Positions 1-6,635 are shown, numbered from the stretch's first letter. The stretch: DNA of 7,817 bases from Methanothrix sp. (GCA_011620785.1 WOYM01000090.1:41165-48981); one strand, 5' to 3'. Program-made: numbers and translations. The notes: generated by a model from the sequence alone, not told the origin.

Positions 1-120
1 AAAACGCTGATTTCAGAGGTGCTGATCTGAGAGGAGTCATATTCGACACCACTGCCTTTGAAAACGCTGATTTCAGAGGTGCAAATCTTGAAGGAGTCAA
101 GTACGAAGGGATTGCGCTTC
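1..120 (+). repeat. 60-bp in-frame tandem repeat inside the pentapeptide gene
   Basis: Bases 1-22 and 61-82 are identical, and bases 32-39 and 92-99 match again (aggagtca). The period of 60 bp equals 20 residues, or four pentapeptides, which is one full coil of the beta-helix. Similarity fades in the last third of each unit. Identity at synonymous positions suggests a recent duplication or gene conversion rather than protein-level selection alone. Confidence 0.75.
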
Positions 121-212
121 AATTCTTCGCGATTTCCAATCTTGAAGGGGCTAAGATGAGCGCAGATCTGAAAAACGATCTTGAGAAATTGCGGTCAGGA
201 CAAGGATCCTGA
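1..212 (+). CDS. Pentapeptide-repeat protein, C-terminal end (5' end outside window)
   Basis: The frame starting at base 3 stays open from the window edge to TGA at 210-212, giving 69 residues. The first part reads NADFRGADLRG, then ENADFRGANLEG, then SNLEGAKM. This is the A(D/N)LxG register of pentapeptide repeats, which stack into a right-handed quadrilateral beta-helix. The end turns into a polar, probably helical tail (SADLKNDLEKLRSGQGS). Pentapeptide proteins have many roles and the repeats alone do not reveal one. No signal peptide can be judged because the N-terminus is missing. Two of its repeat blocks are nearly identical at DNA level (see the repeat entry). The gene points rightward, toward the small secreted-protein gene, but a hairpin over its stop codon suggests separate transcription. 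The family call is firm; the function is unknown. Confidence 0.85.
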   Translation, partial: NADFRGADLRGVIFDTTAFENADFRGANLEGVKYEGIALQFFAISNLEGAKMSADLKNDLEKLRSGQGS

Positions 213-217
213 CCTTT
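193..217 (+). terminator. Hairpin terminator over the pentapeptide stop codon
   Basis: GGTCAGGA (193-200) pairs perfectly with TCCTGACC (207-214) around a six-base loop (caagga), and TTT follows. The stem contains the TGA at 210-212. The T-run is short, and archaeal termination relies mainly on T-runs, so this is a plausible rather than certain terminator. Confidence 0.45.
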
Positions 218-220
218 ACA

Positions 221-230
221 GTGTATAAGA
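221..230 (+). promoter_or_regulatory. Possible TATA box for the 99-residue protein gene
   Basis: TATAAG at 224-229 is the best TATA-like element between the preceding stop and the ATG at 275. Transcription starting about 25 bases downstream would leave a leader of roughly 24 bases. The element is weaker than the consensus, and no good Shine-Dalgarno sequence precedes the ATG (only GGGTATC). Confidence 0.3.
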
Positions 231-274
231 GAATACAATAGAATCGGGGCTCTTGTTGATATTCGGGTATCATT

Positions 275-574
275 ATGAAATTAATTGAAAGAATAAATGT
301 AGCATGCCTGATGGCAGCCATGATCTGTGTAATAATTACATCAATAAGTTGCCCTTCTGCAGCCTTTGGCGATTACTCTGATCTCATGAAGCTGATTACA
401 GATAGCGAAGATGTCCGAATAGATGCAAAAGATCTTGCATTCTTACTCGCGACTCATGGCTTTGATGCCGTGCCAAAGGATGGCTACGTTATCGTGAAGC
501 TTGACAAAGTGGTCTATAAGATGACGCCAAACGGTGTGAAGCTCGGATTAGCTGATACATTGATGATAGACTGA
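275..574 (+). CDS. Small secreted protein of unknown function (99 aa)
   Basis: The protein starts with a charged segment (MKLIERIN), then a hydrophobic stretch at residues ~9-28, then a likely signal-peptidase site after PSAA or AAFG (residues 30-32). The mature part of about 67 residues is small and soluble. It has a helical-looking half (DLMKLITDSEDVRIDAKDLAFLLATHGFD) and a beta-hairpin-like end (DGYVIVKLDKVVYKMTPNG). From memory, similar short modules (ATHGFDA..DGYV.VKL..YK.TPNG) occur in other exported Methanothrix proteins, but I cannot verify this and assign no function. Its one cysteine (C26) lies in the predicted signal peptide next to a proline, not in a good lipobox. The gene stands alone, converging on the giant surface-protein gene across a 146-base spacer with no clear terminator. 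Signal peptide and coherent composition make it a credible gene. Confidence 0.75.
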   Translation: MKLIERINVACLMAAMICVIITSISCPSAAFGDYSDLMKLITDSEDVRIDAKDLAFLLATHGFDAVPKDGYVIVKLDKVVYKMTPNGVKLGLADTLMID

Positions 575-720
575 ACGCCGCAGCGCAGGCGCCCCCATAT
601 GCTCCAGAGCTTCAAAATGGCTGATGGATGATGAGGGCTGTATTGGCGACTCGACTCACATCGGCGTATCGATCAGACGACTAACCAGCGAAGGAGTTCT
701 CTATTGGATACAACTATCTT

Positions 721-3700
721 TCAAGGGACATCATAATTTGATGCGCAGCAGCTCGAGAGGTTTCGATCCAACTCATCGTAGTATTTCTCTTGTTCCACAA
801 AGCAGTCAATAACCTCCGTGCTTAAATTGAAGCATGGAGAAGGCTTCCAGCTGCCCCATTCTGCATTTATCGGCGTTCTATTTAAGCCAGAACTCCAATA
901 ATTCCATTCAGGTGGCAGCTCCGGGCAACAGGAGAGGGGCTGATAGTAAGCCTCAAATAGGGTATGATTCTCGGCTTCAATTCTGGTGTCGTTGTAGCCG
1001 GTTGATACGCTCACGTAATTATCATATATCTGGCGGCCGTTCTCAACCCTGGCTCTCAGCTTTATGGTCATCGTTCTGCCAATGTCCAGGGACGAGATAG
1101 TCCAATTGATGAATTGGCCATCAACTTCTGCCCTCTGGCTGGAGTCGATGAAGCTCAGGCCCCGAGGAAGCCTGTCCGAAACATTCAATTTCTTGAGCGG
1201 CCTGCTGCCATCATTGGTGACATTGATAAGGAAGAGGACTATATTATCCTCTTGCATAATGGCTTTCTTCTCAATGTTCACATGCACATAACGGTGTAAG
1301 GGCTCAGGATGCAGACTGATGGCGGTATCAATGTTGAATTCGCCCACAAAACTCTGCTCCAGCCGCACCTTTTCGGAATCTGGGCCTTTTCCCTGGAGGA
1401 TTGCAGTATCCATAGACCCGTTGAAAGACCCTATGAACTTCAATGATGACAAATCCATTTCTGCCTCTTTTTCGATGTAAGAGGCAGATTTGATCTCTTC
1501 GCTTATGACAAGCCCCATCTCGGGATCTTTGGTCTGCATGCCTTCCTGCCATAGGCCTCCGCCGCTGATGTTCATGGATCCCAGGGTCTCTTTTTGCGGT
1601 GAGTAGAGCATCTTGACGTCCTTCATGATGCTGGTTGAATCCATCGATTCCTCAGCTGAATAGTAACCACTACCATGCTCAAAGGATCTTTGATATTCTG
1701 TTCGCTTGTCCGAGGACACCCGTCCTTTGCCTGTGATCGACCTATCGTATTTTACATTCTCTCCATAAGAGTCAACGGATTGAAACACTCTGAAACTGCC
1801 ATGATAATTCTCATCGATCTCTTTTGTGCTTTGGGGGCTATCCTGTATATTCTTCCGATAGCTGATTCGAGCTATTCCCGAACCATAGTTGGCGTCTGAA
1901 CGGTATACTGTTTGGTTCATGTCCGCATCAAAGCTGCTGTTTTTTTGCAGGCTGTCGGCATACATAAAATTCTCTGTGACCACTTCTCCTCGAATATAAT
2001 TTGCCGCCGATGTTCTGTCCGACCATAGGGATTGGTAGTCTATGCTTCGTTTGCCGGGCAGCTGGAAAGTAGAACTCCCATAGCTGGCAAAGATATCCTT
2101 TTTTAGACTCACGCTTTTATTCTTCGATACCAAGCGCGAACTCTCATCCTCCTCGTAGTGGCCGCTTCCATGCTCCGAAGTAGTGATCCTTGTTCCGGCA
2201 GCTCCGAGAATGGTGACCACTGCAGAGCTGCTGCTGACAGGGTTTGGCATAGATTCATAGTAACCCCGGATTTCGACCCTGTTTGTGAGCGAGCGCTCCT
2301 CTTCTTCCGTGGAGAGACTCTTTCGCATGCGTACAAAGCCATCGCCTTCAACAGAGGAGGTTTCATCGAAGATCATCTGCGCCTTCTCAGGTATATGAAC
2401 CTCGAGAACGATCGTGCCGTTTGCCCTCGGAGTCAGATTTCCGATCATCCAGGTAAGATCCTTTCCGTTTATGAAATTGGGCTGAGGAGTTGCTCCGAGA
2501 AAATCAACTTCTGGAAGCGTATCCGTTATGCTCACATTCTCAGCGGTAAAATCGGTGTCGGAATTTCCATATTTTATTGTATAGGTGATATTCTCACCTC
2601 GAGCGGCCGCAGTCGTATTTGCCTCCTTCACGATCCATAATGAGTGGACGACGGAGGTCTCCAGTGTTTTATTCGTTCCTTTGGTTTGCGAAGAGTTTAT
2701 CTGATATGTGTTGAAGACCGAATCGGCGTTGTCTTTGAACGTGTCTTTGCCCTTGGCCTTCACGAATATCTCGATGGTCCCTCCAGATCCGGGCAGCATA
2801 TCTCCAACATACCACCAATGGTGTCTTCCTGAGCTCTCATTGATGAGAAGTGGATCTGATAGAGAATACTTAAAATCGACTTTTTCATCCAGATAATCAT
2901 GGATCACAACATCGGTCTGCTTCACAGAGCCATTGTTTCTGTAGTCTATGGTGTAATTCAGATGCTCCCCTGGGACAATTATGCGGGACGAGGCCCTCTT
3001 TGCAATTACCAGCCCTTCTCCCGTTACAGTAGTATTGGCCCATGCAACGGCATGCGATCCTTCTTTACACCACATATCAACTCGATTGGTGATTATCGAT
3101 CCGGGTGTGAGAATAGCCTTCAATCTGGCCTGAATCGTTATCTTGCCGGACTCTTCTTTCTCCAGATCTCCAATGGTCCAGGTATCAATTGTGCCTGGAT
3201 CCGGAGCAGGGCTTGCCCATATGAACTCCAGGTTCTCATCGTAGGTCTCTTTTAGCATTACCTCGTGGGCATACTGACCTCCATTATTTTTATATGTAAT
3301 CGTATAATTAATAGTACCATTGGATTGCACTGGATCTGGCTCAGCATCCTTAAAAACGCTTAAAACTGGATTCTGCTTGAATACCTCCAAAGAATATGTA
3401 TCTGAATCTGATACCTCTTGGCCAGTAACCGTCTTAGCCTTCACAGTGGCGATATTTTTAAGGATATATTTCTCCTCGTAAACCATGTAGCCCGGCGTTT
3501 TTTTGTATTCTTTACTTATTATAATTCCATCATAGTCCTCTATTATGATCAATGTATCTCCTGTATTATAATCTGTAATTGTGATGGTCTTCAAGCCTAC
3601 AGATGGATTATCGTATTCGATCTTCATGTATTCATTTGTTCCTGGCTTCGGATAGTAGAATTCCTCTTCCGAGAGAATCTTCCCGTCTGGATCGTATCGA

Positions 3701-4626
3701 GTAGTCAGATTCAATTGCGAGACGGGATCGCTATAGTAAGTGATGTTTAAATTCCCTTGCGGATCCATAATCTCCCTAAGGCTCTCCTCAGTCACTTGGT
3801 TAACATAGTAGTAGGACGTATAGTTGATTCCAGCAATCTGTATACGCTCAATAGTTAGCGTTCCAGCATGCGGATCGAACTCCTTCTGCAGTCTTCTCAT
3901 CTTCTCCAGATTGATTTCCATGCGAGTTCTCAGCCGCAGTAGCTTCTCAATAATATCCTGCTGCCTGTTACCATAGCTGGCCATGATGCGCAGCTTGGTA
4001 TAATTGGCAGGATCGCGAATCTCGTAAGGACATTCATATTGCCATGATTGGCCCGGCTCCAATGCTTCGTCACCTTCCCCACCTCCAACCCGAGTTGGAT
4101 GGCAGTTCGGCCCCCAATCATGGGTATCGGTGAGGTTTATTTCATATAGAGTGACTCCGCCGGTATTGGTTACGTTATATGTATAAACGACTGTATCGCC
4201 CACCCTCACGGGAGGGCTATATCTGCAGTCTTTTTTTAGGCTAATCTCTGCTTTTGTCGAGGGCTGGACCAGCATCTCAATCTGGTTTTCATTAATGCAG
4301 CCGGTTACATTGCTCTCTATTTTCAGTTCGATCAGGACCGTGGTAGAATTCTCTACAAGGGGCGCGGTCCATTGAAATGAGCTCTGGCTCGCGTTTAGTG
4401 GAGTGCCTCCAGTTGCGGACCAGCTATAACTGTAGCTCTCCCCCGCAGGGGCTAAAGGTGCAGAGATCGTATAGGATACGCCACCGATCATCTGATTCGT
4501 CTCTGCGCTGACGGGGGGCATTAATGCCAAGAGCAAAGCTAGTGATAGCCATATACACATATAGGCGATTTCTTGACTCTTTGACCTTCCGGCGGAAGGC
4601 ATGCGCAAAAACAGAGGCTTAATCAT
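721..4626 (-). CDS. Giant exported DUF11-repeat surface glycoprotein (1301 aa)
   Basis: A long signal peptide (hydrophobic core ~24-36) probably ends at VSA(41). Next come an Ig/PKD-like module (~45-122; YSYSW, then CIN at ~110-112), DUF11-type domain 1 (~125-214, resuming ~391-415), and an inserted segment (~215-390) that begins with a charged helix. DUF11 domains 2 (~419-537), 3 (~538-662) and 4 (~663-809) follow, with typical YTIxYxNNG motifs. A region without a recognised family (~811-1110), a divergent DUF11 domain 5 (~1111-1222) and a tail with six cysteines end the protein. By reading I count about 35 N-x-S/T sequons, fitting heavy N-glycosylation. DUF11 repeats in archaea usually form extended extracellular stalks. 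No C-terminal membrane helix or PGF-CTERM-like anchor is visible. The start is supported by a GAGGTG ribosome site. The gene overlaps the upstream gene by eight bases. Architecture is clear; the exact role (adhesion, sheath or matrix) is inference. Confidence 0.9.
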   Translation of the reverse strand: MIKPLFLRMPSAGRSKSQEIAYMCIWLSLALLLALMPPVSAETNQMIGGVSYTISAPLAPAGESYSYSWSATGGTPLNASQSSFQWTAPLVENSTTVLIELKIESNVTGCINENQIEMLVQPSTKAEISLKKDCRYSPPVRVGDTVVYTYNVTNTGGVTLYEINLTDTHDWGPNCHPTRVGGGEGDEALEPGQSWQYECPYEIRDPANYTKLRIMASYGNRQQDIIEKLLRLRTRMEINLEKMRRLQKEFDPHAGTLTIERIQIAGINYTSYYYVNQVTEESLREIMDPQGNLNITYYSDPVSQLNLTTRYDPDGKILSEEEFYYPKPGTNEYMKIEYDNPSVGLKTITITDYNTGDTLIIIEDYDGIIISKEYKKTPGYMVYEEKYILKNIATVKAKTVTGQEVSDSDTYSLEVFKQNPVLSVFKDAEPDPVQSNGTINYTITYKNNGGQYAHEVMLKETYDENLEFIWASPAPDPGTIDTWTIGDLEKEESGKITIQARLKAILTPGSIITNRVDMWCKEGSHAVAWANTTVTGEGLVIAKRASSRIIVPGEHLNYTIDYRNNGSVKQTDVVIHDYLDEKVDFKYSLSDPLLINESSGRHHWWYVGDMLPGSGGTIEIFVKAKGKDTFKDNADSVFNTYQINSSQTKGTNKTLETSVVHSLWIVKEANTTAAARGENITYTIKYGNSDTDFTAENVSITDTLPEVDFLGATPQPNFINGKDLTWMIGNLTPRANGTIVLEVHIPEKAQMIFDETSSVEGDGFVRMRKSLSTEEEERSLTNRVEIRGYYESMPNPVSSSSAVVTILGAAGTRITTSEHGSGHYEEDESSRLVSKNKSVSLKKDIFASYGSSTFQLPGKRSIDYQSLWSDRTSAANYIRGEVVTENFMYADSLQKNSSFDADMNQTVYRSDANYGSGIARISYRKNIQDSPQSTKEIDENYHGSFRVFQSVDSYGENVKYDRSITGKGRVSSDKRTEYQRSFEHGSGYYSAEESMDSTSIMKDVKMLYSPQKETLGSMNISGGGLWQEGMQTKDPEMGLVISEEIKSASYIEKEAEMDLSSLKFIGSFNGSMDTAILQGKGPDSEKVRLEQSFVGEFNIDTAISLHPEPLHRYVHVNIEKKAIMQEDNIVLFLINVTNDGSRPLKKLNVSDRLPRGLSFIDSSQRAEVDGQFINWTISSLDIGRTMTIKLRARVENGRQIYDNYVSVSTGYNDTRIEAENHTLFEAYYQPLSCCPELPPEWNYWSSGLNRTPINAEWGSWKPSPCFNLSTEVIDCFVEQEKYYDELDRNLSSCCASNYDVP

Positions 4627-5488
4627 TGAGCACCTCAGTCCCTGAGATCAGTTCGATCACATTGCTTGGCACTTCAACAACCAGAATCCAGAGGCTGTCC
4701 GTGCAGCTCTGAACCAGCCTGCCATGGTCATCATTCCAATCTATGATAAGCTGTAGAAGATGATATCCACTTCCATAGTCTCTCCAATCAATCTGAAGGC
4801 CTTCCTCGACCGACTCATCTTCTGCATCCCTTCCATCTATTCTCCAAATCAACTGGGGCTCTGATGTCGGTCCCTTCTTGATCTGGGGCAGATATGAGGC
4901 GATGATGCTCTCACAAGAGATGCTCGGCCCTTCAATTTGGCAGCTCGGAGGTGTCAGATCAATGGAATCCGTCTCGCTATAGCATTTGGTATTTCGATTG
5001 CTACATCTCCGATTGGCATTGGAACAATCAATGCCATTGGCCGTCTCCCAGCTTATGACCAGCTTCTCTATCTTTACTTCTTGACCGCAGCTAAAAGAGA
5101 ATCCGTATAAGGACAGAGAATTCTCAGACCCTGCTGGAATGGTATCCCGAACGCAGAGGCCTCCATCATCATAATGGGATTTCTGCAGAGCACCATCCAC
5201 ATATATGTCGCATAAGAGAATTACCGCATATCGAGGACTATTGGCGTTGTTCTTGAATCTAGCCCAGATGTAGGCATCTACTGAGCTATTCTGAGTGCAA
5301 GTAGATAGCGAATTTCCCTGAGCATCGCCCAGCCAGAGATCGGTTATCGTTACATCCTTGGCGCGACAGTGAAAATTGCAATCCGGCCAATCTGATCCTG
5401 CAGCAGAGCTCAGGATAAATGGGAAAAATAGACATAAAATGGCCGAAAGGCAGATTGCCTTTTTGGAATTGCTGAGGATGGGTATCAT
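4619..5488 (-). CDS. Exported cysteine-rich protein with a C-terminal Ig-like module (289 aa)
   Basis: The open frame reaches back to an ATG at 5692. I place the start at 5488 because translation there begins directly with a signal peptide (MIPILSNSKK, then a hydrophobic core ~11-28, cleavage near SSAAGS). The longer start would run through a terminator and promoter and overlap the upstream gene by 58 bases. The mature protein has twelve cysteines. Residues ~35-175 form a beta-rich module starting DCNFHCRAKDVTITDLWLGD and ending in CSNANRRCSNRNTKCY. I know no named function for it. Residues ~179-285 are Ig-like (IWRIDG, DWRDYGSGYHLL, SC..VVEVP) and resemble the second domain of the 250-residue neighbour. 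No anchor is seen. The last bases overlap the giant gene's start, so the two products are probably made together and may interact outside the cell (inference). Confidence 0.85.
   Translation of the reverse strand: MIPILSNSKKAICLSAILCLFFPFILSSAAGSDWPDCNFHCRAKDVTITDLWLGDAQGNSLSTCTQNSSVDAYIWARFKNNANSPRYAVILLCDIYVDGALQKSHYDDGGLCVRDTIPAGSENSLSLYGFSFSCGQEVKIEKLVISWETANGIDCSNANRRCSNRNTKCYSETDSIDLTPPSCQIEGPSISCESIIASYLPQIKKGPTSEPQLIWRIDGRDAEDESVEEGLQIDWRDYGSGYHLLQLIIDWNDDHGRLVQSCTDSLWILVVEVPSNVIELISGTEVLND
4631..4636 (-). promoter_or_regulatory. Ribosome-binding site within the upstream gene's 3' end
   Basis: On the minus strand GAGGTG lies four bases before the ATG at 4626, inside the coding sequence of the 289-residue protein. 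Together with the ATGATTAA overlap (4626-4619) it fixes the long start of the giant protein over the internal Met9 and Met23, and suggests that its translation is coupled to the upstream gene. Confidence 0.75.
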
Positions 5489-5506
5489 AAATCTATAGCT
5501 TGCCAA

Positions 5507-5530
5507 TTTTTTAAATAAGCATTTATATTT
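5507..5530 (-). promoter_or_regulatory. Promoter for the 289-aa / giant-protein operon (near-leaderless)
   Basis: Reading leftward on the minus strand, AAATATAAAT (5530-5521) and TTTAAAAAA (5515-5507) are two TATA-like elements. Their centres lie about 37 and 23 bases before the ATG at 5488. With the usual ~26-base spacing, transcription would start within about a dozen bases of the ATG or at it. No Shine-Dalgarno sequence is present there (TATAGATTT-ATG), which agrees with leaderless initiation. Confidence 0.6.
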
Positions 5531-5586
5531 ATCATTCCATCGTGCGCGTTCCCCATCGGTAGCCGATTGCCATGCCAGTCCGATAT

Positions 5587-5622
5587 TTAATAAAAATGAG
5601 CCACCAGGCAATGCCCTGGTGC
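5587..5622 (-). terminator. Hairpin and T-run terminator after the 250-aa protein gene
   Basis: On the minus strand, CACCAGG (5621-5615) pairs with CCTGGTG (5608-5602) around a six-base loop. It is followed by CTCATTTTTATTAAATAT. The hairpin begins 13 bases after the stop codon of the 250-residue protein. Stem plus T-run is a good terminator, and it separates that gene from the two downstream ones. Confidence 0.65.
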
Positions 5623-5634
5623 CCAAGATTCTCA

Positions 5635-6387
5635 TCACGTTACAGTTATCGTATTGAGCGGCACATCCACAATCACGACTTGTTTCTGGCAAGATCCCTG
5701 AAGGACAAAGGGCGATTTCTTGCCGAAGTACCCTGTCAATATCACATATGTGCCGGATTCCTCAGCTATTCCATCCCATGCGATGCTTATACTGGATCCA
5801 TCTCCGACCCTGGAATTGGCGTTGCCGTTGTATTCCAGATTTGCAGGAACTTCTCCTTGCTTGAACACCCACCAGCGCTGATTGACCTGGCTAGGAGTAT
5901 CTGCTGTGCTATACTCGTACTCGTCTGAATCGGTGATGCAAATCTGATCCTCTGCATCTGTGTCTATTGAGCACTCACCTGGCGTCACAATTGGGAAGGT
6001 CATGCAAGCCTGGTTGATACAAAGCGAAGCCTCACGAGCTGTAACCAACATCTCGAAGTAATAATTTTCTGCATAATCCGTAGTTGGAACAGCAAAAGAG
6101 ATGCTTTGGGTATCAAATGTGGCGACTATCTCTCCTCCGGCATCATCTTTTCTCACAGTCCACGAATAGTCCCAATTGATACCCAATGCTTGCTGGCTAG
6201 CCGGCACATCGGGACCTTTGAGGTCGATTATATCACCTGGAGCCACTGGTTGCTGCAGAACGGGCGTACAGCCTGCACTCGGAGGTGCTACACTCTGAGC
6301 TGCTGCATCCTGAGCTGCTGCATTCGAAATTATACTTGCCAGGCCTATTAACAGCAAAAAGGCCCACTTCCAATTAGATTTGATCAT
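5635..6387 (-). CDS. Exported two-domain Ig-like protein (250 aa)
   Basis: The signal peptide is clear: MIKSNWKW, a hydrophobic core at ~9-20 and a cleavage site after NAAA (residue 25). A short Ala/Gln/Pro linker follows. Residues ~40-135 form a first Ig/PKD-like domain with YSWTV, a strand at SISFAV and SLCINQAC. The same YSW...CIN layout is seen at the N-terminus of the 1301-residue neighbour. Residues ~137-250 form a second Ig-like domain (C139, C150, RWWVF, SIAWDG, SGTYVILTGYF, SCQKQVVIVDVP) that resembles the end of the 289-residue protein. The six cysteines of the mature protein are even in number and probably pair outside the cell. There is no membrane anchor and no catalytic motif, so a structural or binding role is likely (inference). 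The start is set by a GGTGAG ribosome site, a TATA box and the signal peptide. A terminator follows the gene. Confidence 0.85.
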   Translation of the reverse strand: MIKSNWKWAFLLLIGLASIISNAAAQDAAAQSVAPPSAGCTPVLQQPVAPGDIIDLKGPDVPASQQALGINWDYSWTVRKDDAGGEIVATFDTQSISFAVPTTDYAENYYFEMLVTAREASLCINQACMTFPIVTPGECSIDTDAEDQICITDSDEYEYSTADTPSQVNQRWWVFKQGEVPANLEYNGNANSRVGDGSSISIAWDGIAEESGTYVILTGYFGKKSPFVLQGSCQKQVVIVDVPLNTITVT

Positions 6388-6393
6388 GAAGTT

Positions 6394-6399
6394 CTCACC
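6394..6399 (-). promoter_or_regulatory. Ribosome-binding site of the 250-aa protein gene
   Basis: GGTGAG on the minus strand lies six bases before the ATG at 6387. It matches the archaeal anti-Shine-Dalgarno complement (GGAGGTGATC) and fixes the start. Confidence 0.75.
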
Positions 6400-6420
6400 T
6401 TAAATAAAATAGGTAACTAT

Positions 6421-6431
6421 GGTATTTATAG
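6421..6431 (-). promoter_or_regulatory. TATA box of the 250-aa protein gene
   Basis: The minus strand reads CTATAAATACC here, a near-ideal archaeal TATA box. Its centre is about 39 bases upstream of the ATG at 6387, so transcription should begin near 6400. That leaves a leader of about 14 bases that just includes the GGTGAG ribosome site. Confidence 0.65.
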
Positions 6432-6477
6432 ATTACCACACTATTTAATCCGATAGCGTATACAGATAGCAAAAACC

Positions 6478-6513
6478 ATATCATATCATAATAGAAGATA
6501 TAAATATCATAAT
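6478..6513. repeat. Direct repeats spaced 21 bp in the divergent promoter region
   Basis: ATATCATAAT occurs exactly at 6483-6492 and again at 6504-6513, 21 bp apart or two helical turns. A shorter copy (ATATCATA) overlaps at 6478-6485. The array lies between the divergent starts of the 250-residue protein and the deacetylase-like protein and abuts a TATA-like element. It could bind a regulator on one DNA face. AT-rich sequence yields such repeats by chance, so the functional reading is tentative. Confidence 0.4.
6499..6507 (+). promoter_or_regulatory. Candidate TATA box for the deacetylase-like gene
   Basis: TATAAATAT within GATATAAATATC is the best TATA match upstream of the ATG at 6636 that still leaves the ribosome site in the transcript. 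It predicts a leader of about 107 bases. The AT-rich region holds other candidates, so the assignment is uncertain. Confidence 0.3.
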
Positions 6514-6622
6514 GTTAATTTAAAAAAGTGGTTGACCAAAACAAATATTAGTATGAAAGATCAATTATAGCTACATCAAATTCCAGAGAATCAAATATTG
6601 TTGTGAACTAATTTATATAAAA

Positions 6623-6628
6623 GTGAGG
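6623..6628 (+). promoter_or_regulatory. Ribosome-binding site of the deacetylase-like gene
   Basis: GTGAGG lies seven bases before the ATG at 6636 and supports this start, from which translation begins directly with a signal peptide. Confidence 0.55.
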
Positions 6629-6635
6629 CGAAGCA

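Noticed and set aside
576..591. CGCC...GGCG inverted repeat after the 99-aa gene as a terminator
   Set aside because: Only four base pairs, with no T-run afterwards on either strand.
624..812. 62-codon open frame on the + strand reaching into the spacer
   Set aside because: It overlaps the 3' end of the giant gene, has no ribosome site or TATA box at a proper distance, and has an implausible composition.
2158..2640. 160-codon open frame on the + strand
   Set aside because: It lies wholly antisense to the giant DUF11 gene. It has no signal peptide or recognisable motif and its composition looks random, so it is a shadow of the minus-strand codon pattern.
3418..3750. 110-codon open frame on the + strand rich in Ile, Tyr and Cys
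   Set aside because: It is antisense to the inserted beta-rich segment of the giant protein. The hydrophobic look comes from complementing Asp, Glu, Tyr and Lys codons.
6612..6620. TTTATATAA as the TATA box of the deacetylase-like gene
   Set aside because: Its centre is only about 20 bases before the ATG, so transcription would begin at or beyond the start codon and lose the GTGAGG ribosome site.
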